Shown: in pieces, positions 32,511 to 43,059 of the stretch
Numbering within the stretch: the first letter of the stretch is position 1
Layout of the letters: each line of letters begins with the position of its first letter
Origin: Dendrocalamus latiflorus
Taxonomy: Eukaryota > Streptophyta > Magnoliopsida > Poales > Poaceae
Direction of reading: 5' to 3'
NCBI GenBank assembly: GCA_017311315.1
Contig: CM029634.1
Coordinates: 25,337,339 to 25,401,338, forward strand
DNA length: 64,000 nucleotides
Translations under genes and position numbers: made by a program
The notes under the pieces: generated by a model
Told to the model about the DNA's origin: nothing
Seen by the model: only the letters and a program-made list of their open reading frames with translations
Databases searched by the model: none

Positions 32511-32743
32511 TGTTGTAGGGGTGGCCCCCACCTAAACCCAGCAGGCCTGATAGAAGGGTATAAGGTCCAGAATAGGCCATGTGTAATGACATAAGTGCCC
32601 CTGGAGGGGATACTCAGATGTAAGGGTATAATTGTAAAAGCACTCCCCATGTATATATATATGAAGTACAGGCCATAGGGAAGACCCAAGCCATTACTCA
32701 CTCTCCACTACCATCTCTCTCTGTTTGGTCTGTAACCACAACA
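32511..32743 (+). repeat. 5' LTR of the Tat-like element
   Basis: It runs from TGTTGTAGGGG to CCACAACA. A TATATATATATGAAG TATA region lies at about 32651-32665. It matches the split 3' LTR (43039-43059 and 54791-55002) in length exactly. Confidence 0.92.
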
Positions 32744-32794
32744 GTTGGCGCCGTCCGTGGGGAGGACAGGAGCAAGCCTGAAATCTGAAGAAGG

Positions 32795-35095
32795 ATGGCA
32801 CCGAAAAAAGCTTCGTCAGCGGCGGCGAAGGGAAAGAAGGCGGCCGGGTCGGAGCGTCGCATGAGTACCAGGGCTTCGGCAACGGCTGTTGCGGGCGCGG
32901 GTGGCGACGCAGGCGTGGTGGCCGAGGACGTCGACGCTCGCGCTGCGACGACCGACCCCGTCATCGGCACTACGACGGCCGACCCCGTCATCGGCACTGC
33001 GACGACCAACCCCGGCACTGCGACGACCAACCTCGTGGTCGACGCCGTCGACGCTGGCGCGGCGACGGCCGACCCCGCCGACGCGACAGCAACCAACCTC
33101 GCCGCCCTCGCCGCAACCCTCGCCGGTAGCGCGGACCGGGCAGCTCGAGGTAGCCACAACGGAGCGACTGGCAGTTCGGGAGCTCGCGACGCGGTCGTGC
33201 CCGCGCCGACCCGTCTGTTGGGCGCGCCGGCGGTCCCGCCCGCTCAGGCGGTGGAAAGCGCCCTGCTGGCGGCCCTCAGAGCGTTCCAACAGGAGCTAGG
33301 GGATCTTCGCGGGGCTGTCCGAGGCATACAAGAGGCTCGGAGCCAACAGGCCGCGCCGGCGGCCGCGCCAGAGCCCACGCCGGAAAGGGCGGACAGCCGC
33401 GACGCCCCCACATCCAGCCGCGTCCCGCTACGACGCATCGATCCGGAGTCCCCGCTTTCGGCAGGGCTACAGCAAGCGGCGTGGCCCGAAGACTTCAAAT
33501 TCCCTAGTGTCATCGAGCCCTACAAAGGCGACACGGACCACCGCGAGTTTGTACGCGTGTACGAAACCGCGATCGAGGCCGCGGGCGGAGATGACACCAC
33601 AAAGGCGAAAGGACTCCCCCTCGCGTTGCAAGGAGTGGCGCTCTCGTGGTTTTTTACCATAGAGCCGAACTCCATCTACGCATGGGAGCAGATCCGCGAC
33701 CGCCTTCACAACAACTTTCAGGGAAACTATGTCGAGCGGGTCGACGCGGACCAGCTCTTCGCGGTGAAGCAAAAACCTTCGGAGAAGCTCCGGGACTACT
33801 TCAAACGCTTCGCGAAGATACGTTGTCAAGTCAAAGACGTTAATGAGACCACCGTTGTCAATGCAGCCATACAAGGCCTTCGCCCGGGCCCGATGGCCAA
33901 GTACAACGTGCGGAAGCCAATCAAGACAGTGGCGAAGCTCTTTGACAAAATAGAAGAATACGCCAGGGCGGAAGAAGACGCGCGGCGAAGGCAAGGCGAT
34001 GACTCCGACACCAACCAGGCCAGTGCCTCGACAAAAGCCGAAGACCAGCCGAAGGACGGTTCGTCGAAGGGGAAATGTAAGCAAGAGTTGTCCAAGGACG
34101 CTCCGCACAAGGAGTCGTCCGACAGGCCCAAGCGTGGCCAGCAGAAGTCGCGGCGAGGCCATTACGTCCTCGACATCGAAGGCAGTTTCGACGAAAGCGC
34201 TCCCGCGGGTCGGGGCGGTCGGGGGCGCCGAGGCTGGGGGCACGGCCGTGGACGGGGCCGCGACGATAAAGGCCGCGGAGATTATGACGACCAACACCAG
34301 GGGCTGTGGTGCGCAGTCCACGGTCGTGGCAACCACAACACCCGCACGTGCACCTCTATCGTAGCGCTCCGCGAGAGCGTCACCAGGGACAGGAACCTGG
34401 AAGCACGCCCGCCCGTGGTGGCCCACGTGCAGCACCCATACGAAGCCCCTGTGCACATTCAGTCACAAGGGACGCAGCTTCACGAGGGTCCGCTGCGGAT
34501 TCAGGCCCACGTGCAGCAGCCTCAGGAGGGATTTCTGCAGCTGCAGGCTCCGGAGGCCAGCCACCGCAGGGTTATCAACGTCATCTCCGGAGGCTCCTCG
34601 TTGGACTTTGCCTCGGCGCGGCAGCGGAAGGCCTACGTACGAAGGCTACACCACGTGGTGGCATATCCAGCACAGACACCGCCGGACTGGGCACAGCATG
34701 AGGTTACATTCACCCCCGCCGATGCCGAAGGCGTGGAGCTTCCTCACCAGGACCCCCTGGTCGTCCGGGCCGTAATAGCGGGATGCGACGTGGGACGTGC
34801 CCTAGTCGACGGCGGTAGCTCCGCGAACATTCTGTTTGCGGCAGCCTTCGAACAGATGGGGATCCCCCGAAGCCGCCTCAGCCCATCGGGAGTCCCGCTG
34901 CAAGGCTTCGGAGGACAACCTCTACGGGCGCTCGGTCAAATATGCCTTCAGGTCTCCTTCGGCCAGGGTGACAATGCAAGGGTCGAAGATGCCATATTCG
35001 ACGTCGTCGATCTCCCATACCCTTACAATGCCATACTGGGGCGTCCGGTCCTCAACTCCTTCGGGCGGTACCGCATCACGACTATCTATGCATGA
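32795..35095 (+). CDS. Gag-protease of the Tat-like element
   Basis: The 766-codon frame is uninterrupted. An Ala/Thr/Asp-rich N-terminal part (residues 1-220) is partly repetitive. The retrotransposon gag core (about 230-390) contains the LPLALQGVALSWF motif. A basic stretch and a CX2HX4HX4C knuckle (WCAVHGRGNHNTRTC) lie near residue 505, and an aspartic protease motif LVDGGSSANILF near residue 670. It forms the particle and cuts the polyprotein in the cytoplasm. After the stop a neighbouring frame continues as KLPRPRAIITVRGDQDM (35090-35203), which in relatives follows the protease in frame, so a single-base shift ended this ORF early. No polymerase domain follows. Confidence 0.88.
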   Translation: MAPKKASSAAAKGKKAAGSERRMSTRASATAVAGAGGDAGVVAEDVDARAATTDPVIGTTTADPVIGTATTNPGTATTNLVVDAVDAGAATADPADATATNLAALAATLAGSADRAARGSHNGATGSSGARDAVVPAPTRLLGAPAVPPAQAVESALLAALRAFQQELGDLRGAVRGIQEARSQQAAPAAAPEPTPERADSRDAPTSSRVPLRRIDPESPLSAGLQQAAWPEDFKFPSVIEPYKGDTDHREFVRVYETAIEAAGGDDTTKAKGLPLALQGVALSWFFTIEPNSIYAWEQIRDRLHNNFQGNYVERVDADQLFAVKQKPSEKLRDYFKRFAKIRCQVKDVNETTVVNAAIQGLRPGPMAKYNVRKPIKTVAKLFDKIEEYARAEEDARRRQGDDSDTNQASASTKAEDQPKDGSSKGKCKQELSKDAPHKESSDRPKRGQQKSRRGHYVLDIEGSFDESAPAGRGGRGRRGWGHGRGRGRDDKGRGDYDDQHQGLWCAVHGRGNHNTRTCTSIVALRESVTRDRNLEARPPVVAHVQHPYEAPVHIQSQGTQLHEGPLRIQAHVQQPQEGFLQLQAPEASHRRVINVISGGSSLDFASARQRKAYVRRLHHVVAYPAQTPPDWAQHEVTFTPADAEGVELPHQDPLVVRAVIAGCDVGRALVDGGSSANILFAAAFEQMGIPRSRLSPSGVPLQGFGGQPLRALGQICLQVSFGQGDNARVEDAIFDVVDLPYPYNAILGRPVLNSFGRYRITTIYA

Positions 35096-35387
35096 AGCTC
35101 CCGAGGCCCCGGGCCATCATTACCGTTCGTGGCGATCAGGACATGGCCCGGCGCATCGAGCACGGCACCAGACATCCCCGTCGCAGCGACCAACGACACA
35201 CCTAGAATCGGCACCACAGCGCGGGACCCGCGGCGCCATCACAAGTGGTTAGTACCTCCGCCACATGTAATTGCGTACCCGCGCAAACGGGAATGAAATA
35301 AAGTTCCGTTTGTCGCCACCCGTTTTCATTTGTGCAAAAAGATACGGTGAGAGCACGCGGAGGCTTCGCCTACGCGCGTACTCCCGG

Positions 35388-36075
35388 AGTATAAACCAAA
35401 GACGCATGTTCGCGTGTGCACTCTCCGTACCCAGGGGTATGGGTATGAGTATAAACCAAAGACGCACGTTCGCGTGTGCACTCTCCGTAGCCAGGGGTAC
35501 GAGTATGAGTATAAACCAAAGACGCACGTTCGCGTGTGCACTCTCCGTCAAAGACACGGGCATGAGAATAAACGAAGACGCACGTTCGCGTGTGCACTCT
35601 CCGTCAAAGACACGGGCATGAGTATAAACGAAGACGCACGTTCGCGTGTGCACTCTCCGTCAAAGTCACGGACATGAGTATAAACGAAGACGCACGTTCG
35701 CGTGTGCACTCTCCGTCAAAGACACGGGCATGAGTATAAACGAAGACGCACGTTCGCGTGTGCACTCTCCGTCAAAGACACGGGCATGAGTATAAACAAA
35801 GACGTGTGGGGGGACGCCTCTGCACGCACTCTACGGAGTATAAATAAGACGCGGATGTTCTCCCTGCGCACTCTACTGAGTATAAACAAGACGCGGACCC
35901 CGCGCACGCCAGGGACTTTGTCCCTGCGCGTACTCTACGGAGTATAAATAAGACGCGGATGTTCTCCCTGCGCACTCTACTGAGTATAAACAAGACGCGG
36001 ACCCCGCGCACGCCAGGGACTTTGTCCCTGCGCGTACTCTCCGGAGTATAAATAAGACGTGGACGCTGACCCCGC
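35388..36075 (+). repeat. Tandem repeats after gag, periods about 60 and 120 bases
   Basis: About seven units of 57-60 bases starting GAGTATAAACGAAGACGCACG are followed by about two units of about 120 bases containing GGAGTATAAATAAGACGCGG. GAGTATAAA is TATA-like and recurs in every unit. Open frames on both strands are repeat artefacts. Confidence 0.9.
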
Positions 36076-36349
36076 GCACTCCACGGAGGGTAAATAAGCT
36101 GCGAAGGCTATCGTGCGTTTAGCAACGCGCAAGCGCAGCACGAACCTCCGTGGCCAGCAATCGCGCACCTCTTCAGCGCGTAAAGGCTCGCCTTCACGCA
36201 TCACAGGGGGTGCACGCAGGGTGTATTATGGACGCCAACTCTGAGAGCTCCAAGAAGCACCGGCGTAGCGCGCCAGAGGCTGGCCCCAGCGTCGGCACGC
36301 ACGCGGAGCACAGGGTACACCAGAGGTTGCCCCCACCTCGGGGTGGGGG

Positions 36350-36960
36350 CGGAGGTTCGCCTTCGCGCACACTAGTCCACGAGACTTTAAACAAATCGTC
36401 GTGCGGAGGTCCGCCTTCGCACGCGCCAGTCTATGGACTTTAAACAAGCCGTCGTGCGAAGGCCCGCCTTCGCACACGCCAGTCTACGGACTTTAAACAA
36501 GTCGTTGTGCGGAGGTTCGCCTTCGCGCACACCAGTCCACGAGACTTTAAACAAGCCGTCGTGCAGAGGCCCGCCTTCGCACACGCCAGTCTACGGACTT
36601 TAAACAAGTCGTCGTGCAGAGGTCCGCCTTCGCACACGCCAGTCTACGGACTTTAAACAAGTCGTCGTGCGGAGGTCCGCCTTCGCACGCGCCAGTCTAC
36701 GGACTTTAAACAAGTCGTCGTGCGGAGGTCCGCCTTCGCACGCGCCAGTCTACGGACTTTAAACAGGTCGTTGTACAGAGGTTCACCTTCGCGCACACCA
36801 GTCCACGAGACTTTAAACAGGTCGTTGTGCGGAGGTTCGCCTTCGCGCACACCAGTCCACGAGACTTTAAACAAGCCATCATGCGGAGGTACGCCTTCGC
36901 ACACGCCAGTCCACAGACTCTAAACACGTCGTAGCGTCGAGGTCCGCCTCCGCACGCACC
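36350..36960 (+). repeat. Tandem repeats, period 53-60 bases
   Basis: About ten units contain GACTTTAAACAAGTCGTCGTG and CGGAGGTCCGCCTTCGC. Two variants (53 bases, and 60 bases with CACGAG) alternate irregularly, suggesting unequal exchange. From 36961 to 37385 there is no gene. Confidence 0.88.
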
Positions 36961-37385
36961 AGTCTACGCGCAACTACTGTCAATGGCATGCGTCGAAGGT
37001 GGAGATTCTACCCCAGCACAGCATGACCACCCGGCGTACAGCGCTTGGCGCATATCCTAACTGCCAGCAGATGTATACATTGCGAAAAGCTTACAAGTAC
37101 AAAGGCCCACCAGCATGTCTGGCGCTCTAAGTCCCTATTCGGTGGGCTCATCTTTAACGCGCGCTAAGGTCGGGGCCTCGCCTGAAGAGGATCGGCCTGC
37201 CCAAAAGTTCAGTGACTCCTCGGCCCTTTGCCAGCGTCGAAGGCGCCGCCGGGTTGCAAGGTCGGACGCAAGCAGTCGTCCCCAGCAAGGAAGCTGCCCG
37301 GGGCACAGGTCAAATAGTCAGTTCGTAGAACAAGTACGCGCATTATCCACAAAGAAGGGGTGGACATCACAATGCACGCCTACAC

Positions 37386-40300
37386 CTAGCTACCTCCACG
37401 CCGCACCTGCGAGTCCTCGGCGCCCTCGGAGGCCCCAGCGCCACCTTCGTCGCGTCGGGGGACCTCGTCCAGGAATTGGCCGAGGCTCCCCCCCGTAAAG
37501 GGACTTCTGGAGCTCGACCTGCGCGGCGGCCACCCCGACATAGTCCCAGATCCGCTCGTAGAAGCGCCGCGAACGGCGCGGACGGCACCAGACATTACCC
37601 CAGCCCCGCCGGGCAGCTCCAGCTGGGGGTCCTCCAGCTCGGCGATGTGCGTGCAGCCACGATGCCGCAGGAGCGCGCACACCATGCAGGACGCCACGTA
37701 GGCACAGTGGTTGCCGAAGGTCGTCGCGGCGCCACGAGCAGCGTCGGCGACATCTTTGATCCAGCGAAGGGTCCAAGATAGCTCCTCCGGGCCGAAGGCG
37801 TGGTCCGGTACTTTGGCCACAAGTCCTTGGAGATGGCTTTCCAGTGCTTGCATGGCCTCCTATGCGACTACCGAAGCGTCGCCAAGCGCCTGATCCCGCT
37901 CCGCTACAGTCAGGGCGAGTTCGCCTTTTTCCTTCTCTAGCGAGGCGACTTGTTGCAAAAGGCCTTCCCGCTCTGCCGCAAACTCCTGCTACGCAGCCGA
38001 CTCCCGCACCGACGCAGCAAGTCCCTCGGCGTGCGCCTTCGCTCCGGCGCACTCCGCTTCCAGCTGGCGGATGCGGGCATCCTGGGTAGAACAGGCCCCC
38101 GAGGCCTCGCGTAGCTCCTCCTCGGCGGCCCGCAGCCTATCCTCAAGCGCCCTTTGGGCACGAGTATAGGCCATTTGCAAGGCCTGCCCCATCACAAGTT
38201 TCTGCAGAACGGAAAAGACTTAGCAAGCTCAGCAGGCCCGGGCATTGGCGTATGAGTACTTACCCTCACCCCTGACACTTCAAAAGCGTCCCCGAGGCAC
38301 CCCGCCCCGTAGGCCTGCAGCGCTTGCTGGCCCACGCTGGCAGCCGCGTCGTCCACAATCCCGCGCCACGCCCTCAGCGTCTCCGGTGGAGGCACGAAGT
38401 CCACGGGGCTCGCACGCGCGGCGCTCCCATGCTCCACCAAGAGCTCTTCCTCCGGCACAAGCAACACTGCAGACAGGAACGCAGGTAAGCACCGCAAGGC
38501 GCAGCGAAGAACACACCAGGGTAAGCTAAGCCGCCTTACCTTCGGTGGCGGAAGAAGGGCTTCGGGGGCCCGCCCCCCTAGCTTCAGGCGGGGGAGCGGC
38601 GGCGCAAGTCCCCGCGGAGGGCATGGTCCCGCAAGGAAAAGAAGCCTCTGCGCTCGGGGCCGGCGCTAACCGTCCCCGCACGGCAGAAGGCGTGGCCTGG
38701 GGAGCAGAGGGGGCGGGCACCGTGGGGACTTCGGCAGGCGCATCCGAGTCCCACAAGCTCCCGATGCTCGTAGCCACCACGAATCCCCTCCTCGTCCGGT
38801 GAAGCTCCGGGCGCAGACACGGCCGCTTAGCCGGGGCAGGCGGCAACGGCACCGCCCCAGTGGTCGCGGCCGAGGAGGCCCCCGCGGCTGCAGCACCCGG
38901 GGGCGAAGGTTCCGCTGTGGTAGTTTCTGCAGGGGGTACCTCGACGTCTGCTTCTGCGATCGGTGACGGCAGCACGGCTCCGTGCACCCTCGCGGGGGGC
39001 GCCCCCGGCACCACAGCGGCCACGGTCGAAGGCTCCACCTCGGCATCGCTGGTCCGCACGGATTCCGTCTCAGCGACCGCGGCGGGTGACGAGGCTTCCG
39101 CTCGCCGGCTGCTCGCGGCAAGCCCGCCGTCCAGGGCACTCGCCGAAGATCCTTCGCCTCCGGCGTCCGCGCCATACAAACCCGAGTCGGCATACTTCGC
39201 CGAATCCGACTCCGCGTCTGTCGCGCCTTCGAGAGTGCTAGCAGCAGCATTACCAGCTGCCGCACCAAGCACGGCAGACACCCCTCCTCGGCCCCTCTTC
39301 CGAGATGGCGCCTTCTTCCTCGTTGCACCGTCGTCTGGAGCAGCACGGTCCGGCACGGCGAGGCCCAGGGCCTCGCACGCGCGGTTTATCCGCCCCAGCC
39401 CCGCCTCGGCGGTAGCGGACGCGCGCTGCTTATGCTCCCTGCCGGTATACGGCCCTAGGAATACGCGCGCGGCCTGCTCCGCATCCTCCAAGCAAATCCC
39501 TAAAGCAAAGGAGATAACATTAGCATATAACGCATTTCGCGTGAACGGAGGAGGGACGCGGTCGAGGCTTACGAAGACCGGAGGGCGCCGGCAGCAAGCA
39601 GGTCGACGGCGAAACATTGTCGTCTCGGCGCTTCTTGGTGGCAAGACGCCAATCGCGAGCAAGCGGCGCCACGCCGTACATCACGTACTCTTCGGCGAGA
39701 TCGCGCATGTTGAAGCGGGCGGCCACGCCTACGAGCTGCCGGGCCCTCCGCCTATCCTCATCATCGAGCGTCCGGCCGGGCGAGGGCTTGAACGTGATCG
39801 GTCGGCCCATGCACTCAAGACCGCTCCCGCTCTCCACACGGTGGTAGAACCACCGCTTCATCCACTGCGACTCCCACTTCCCGCAAGTGGAGTTCGCGGG
39901 GAAGAGCTTGCCGCAAGTTGGCCGAAGGATAAAGGAGACGCTGCCGAAGCTCGACACCGTCCCATCCTTCCGCGCCTCGTGCAGATAGGCAAATAACGAC
40001 GCACTGGGCCAGCATGCTCCCGAGCGTAAGGCCCAGCTCCAGCCCGAAGGTCCGCAGCACGTCGCCCACGATCGCCGCCGCGGGGACGCGGAGCCCTGCG
40101 TCGAAGAAGGCGACGAATACGACCGCCTCCGACTCTTCGGGGCGAGGTTCCGTTTCGTCGGCGGTAGGTAGCTGCACTGCCTGGCGCTCGGACAGCTTCC
40201 CCGCACGCAGCAGCGCCTGGATCGTCTTCTCGGTCACAAGCGAGGGGCCCAACTCGCCGGAAAACAAGCCCTTCTTTTCCAGCCACCACTTATTCGCCAC

Positions 40301-40403
40301 CGCCGGGTCGCGTTCGCCGAGCGAGTACTTCACCTCCAACGGTGAAGACCGCTGGCGGATGTCGCAGGCACCAGTCGACTAGCTGTGCTTGCCACCAGAC
40401 GCC
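37386..40403 (-). pseudogene. Antisense spliced gene of the Tat-like element, decayed
   Basis: Reading leftward: exon 1 from ATG at 40403 to 39573, exon 2 39499-38540, exon 3 38466 to about 38264, exon 4 38201-37386, with GT/AG borders such as GTAAGCC...CTTTAG (39572-39500) and GTAAGG...CTGCAG (38539-38467). Exon 1 encodes a region like the putative gypsy-type transposon domain (Transposase_28), with motifs WWLEKKGLFS and EYVMYGVAPLARDW. Exon 2 is Ala/Pro/Ser-rich, and exon 4 is a coiled coil. Lesions are TAG at codon 9 (40377-40379), a one-base shift near 39990, and stops in exon 4 near 37990 and 37860. Antisense extra genes of this kind are known in Tat-lineage elements; their function is unknown. 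Confidence 0.72.
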
Positions 40404-41009
40404 ATCGCCTCTGGCAAAAGGAGTATAGCGGCGATTGTACCGTCGGAGTGTAGAAGGCGATGCAAGCGAGAAGAGGGCGTAGAGCTGCGGGGGCGCGGTT
40501 ACAAGGGGTTATTTCAGGCCTCCTCGTCCCCAACGCCGAAGCGTCGCGACGGTCCACGTGCAGGACGCAACCGCAGTCGCACAAGGGTCTGCCCCGCACA
40601 CTCCCCCATAACCGAAGACGAAGCGACGCGACCACGGCAGTGGGGACCGACAGAGCACGCTGCTCCAATGACCCCCCGCCGCGTGGCCACCCCCCGTACG
40701 AGCAAGCTGGAGCACACGAGGCCAGGCGTCGGAACAACCCCAATCGCCATTAAAAGCGCCACAGCGGGCCGTGGGATCACAACAGCCTCGAAGCCACGCC
40801 ATTCCTCGCCCGCCCCGTGTCCCCTTTCCCTAGGGAAGGGGCGAACCGCTGCGATCACGCAACCGCCCACATCCCGTCGCGCACCAGTCACAAACCGCCG
40901 CGTGCCACACGCGCGCCGAGGCAAGGCGCGCGGTCTGACGGCCTAACCCTGGCAGGCCGGGGGCCGGCGCGATATCAGGAACCTTTACAGTGCATTACCG
41001 CATCAGGAG

Positions 41010-42060
41010 ATCGCGCGCGTCTACTTCGACTAGGCGCCAGCTCCGCTGCCACCCGTTCGAAGGGTAGGGGACGGAGCGCGCGCGTCTACTTCGACTAGGC
41101 GCCAGCTCCGCTACCACCCCTTCAAAGGGTAGGGGACGGAGCGCGCGCGTCTACTTCGACTAGGCGTCAGCTCCGCTGCCACCCGTTCGAAGGGTAGGGG
41201 ACGGAGCGCGCGCGCGTCTACTTCGACTAGGCGTCAGCTCCGCTGCCACCCGTTCGAAGGGTAGGGGACGGAGCGCGCGCGTCTACTTCGACTAGGCGCT
41301 AGCTCCGCTGCCACCCATTCCAAGGGTAGGGGATGGAGCGCGCGCGTCTACTTCGACTAGGCGTCAGCTCCGCTGCCACCCGTTCGAAGGGTAGGGGACG
41401 GAGCGCGCGCGTCTACTTCGACTAGGCGTCAGCTCCGCTGCCACCCGTTCGAAGGGTAGGGGACGGAGCGCGCGCGTCTACTTCGACTAAGGCGCCAGCT
41501 CCGCTGCCACCCGTTCGAAGGGTAGGGGACAGAGCGCGCGCGTCTACTTCGACTAGGCGTCAGCTCCGCTGCCACCCGTTCGAAGGGTAGGGGACGGAGC
41601 GCGCGCGTCTACTTCGACTAGGCGTCAGCTCTGCTGCCACCCGTTCGAAGGGTAGGGGACGGAGCGCGCGCGTCTACTTCGACTAGGCGTCAGCTCCGCT
41701 GCCACCCGTTCGGAGGGTAGGGGACGGAGCGCGCGCGTCTACTTCGACTAGGCGTCAGCTCCGCTGCCACCCGTTCGAAGGGTAGGGGACGGAGCGCGCG
41801 CGTCTACTTCGACTAGGCGTCAGCTCCGCTGCCACCCGTTCGGAGGGTAGGGGACGGAGCGCGCGCGTCTACTTCGACTAGGCGTCAGCTCCGCTGCCAC
41901 CCGTTCGAAGGGTAGGGGACAGAGTGCGTGCGTCTACTTCGACTGGGCGCCAGCTCCGCTGCCACCCGTTCGGAGGGTAGGGGACGGACCGCGCGTGTCT
42001 ACTTCGACTAGGCGCCAGCTCCGCTGCCACCCGTTCGAAGGGTAGGGGACAGAGTCCATG
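41010..42060 (+). repeat. GC-rich 65-bp satellite-like tandem array
   Basis: About sixteen copies of a 65-base unit containing GTCTACTTCGACTAGGCG, CAGCTCCGCTGCCACCCG and GAAGGGTAGGGGACGG. Units are highly alike. TTCGAA (as CCCGTTCGAAGGG) forms a small palindrome in each unit. A further degraded relative appears at 42830-42880. The 40404-41009 stretch before the array has no gene apart from antisense upstream sequence. Confidence 0.93.
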
Positions 42061-43038
42061 CGTCTACTCCGCAAGCGCGGCGCGCGCGTAGGAGGCCATC
42101 TTCCCGACCGCCACACCAGCCTGGCGGCGGCTTCGGCCTGGACCTCGGCTTCGAGAAGCGAACCTGCGCGCACGAACTCGCCTGGTAGCGCCTTCCACGC
42201 ACGGCAAAGGCGAGGGCTGAGTTCCGCAAGGTCTGCCTCGTTCTCCTTAACAGGCCACCTACAGTGCATCGGCATCTTTCAAAGCGATGCGGACGGGCTC
42301 CACCAGGAACACCGACTGAAGGTAGGTCTGTTAAGAAGAACCGGGCAAACCTTGCCATCGTATGCAGAAGCACAGCCCGGGGGCAGGAAGCGCCATTGAT
42401 CATCCATAACAGACGCTAACCAAGCTCCCGAGAAAAATGGACCTCCGTCCGTACATCAACATCCCTCGAGCCGCTCAGCGTCGCTAGGGAAGGTTGATGC
42501 ACAGAAGGGGCCCATTTTAGCGGAGCAGCTTCTATCCAAGCACATGCAGGAACAACGTCGCGCCAGCACCGTATATATACCCCATCAACAGGAGAGCCAA
42601 CCGGCGGGAGCCCAATCGGCAGGAGTCCAACCGGTGGAGGTCCAACCGCCGAAAATCCGTCGCTACATTAACGATCGCGACGCCTCAAGGCCCGCATCGC
42701 GCCAAGCACGCTTCGCCACGTGGACGGCCAGAAGGACGAGCGCCGCAGCGTGCCCCCTCATCACTTAAGGCACAGGCGGTGGCTCAGGGGCCCGCTACGC
42801 TTACCCATGTCGGCGCAATGCCCCCGATTCACTTCGGGTAGGCGCGTCTGAAGGGCAGGGGACGGAGCAGGCGCGCGCGTCTGCATCAGCTGCAACCCAC
42901 CCATCGACCCCGGCTACAGCCTCAGCACCAAAGCTCTGCGAAATTCAGAGGGAACTCACAGGCCGCAGGGACGGAGGGGGCCAAAGGACTCGGCAACATG
43001 GCTTCGGCCCTGTGAAGCCCTTTACCATGAGAGGCTCC
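42061..43038. other. 3' internal region of the Tat-like element
   Basis: This GC-rich sequence has short open frames without family resemblance. The last bases (CATGAGAGGCTCC) before the TG of the 3' LTR are a weak polypurine tract. I see no gene. Confidence 0.5.
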
Positions 43039-43059
43039 TGTTGTAGGGGTGGCCCCCAC
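43039..43059 (+). repeat. 3' LTR of the Tat-like element, first 21 bases
   Basis: It is identical to the start of the 5' LTR. Its last five bases CCCAC are the left target copy of the Athila-like insertion; the LTR resumes after the second CCCAC at 54786-54790. Confidence 0.9.

Noticed and set aside
35249..36927. Many repetitive open frames
   Set aside because: Direct products of the 53-60 base tandem arrays, present on both strands.
38860..39996. Plus-strand 378-codon frame in the Tat-like element
   Set aside because: It mirrors the antisense gene, whose minus-strand frames show recognisable motifs and splice borders; the plus-strand product is only Ala/Pro-rich.
41010..42060. CRISPR-like regular array
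   Set aside because: Units are contiguous without unique spacers and the genome is a plant's; it is a tandem satellite.
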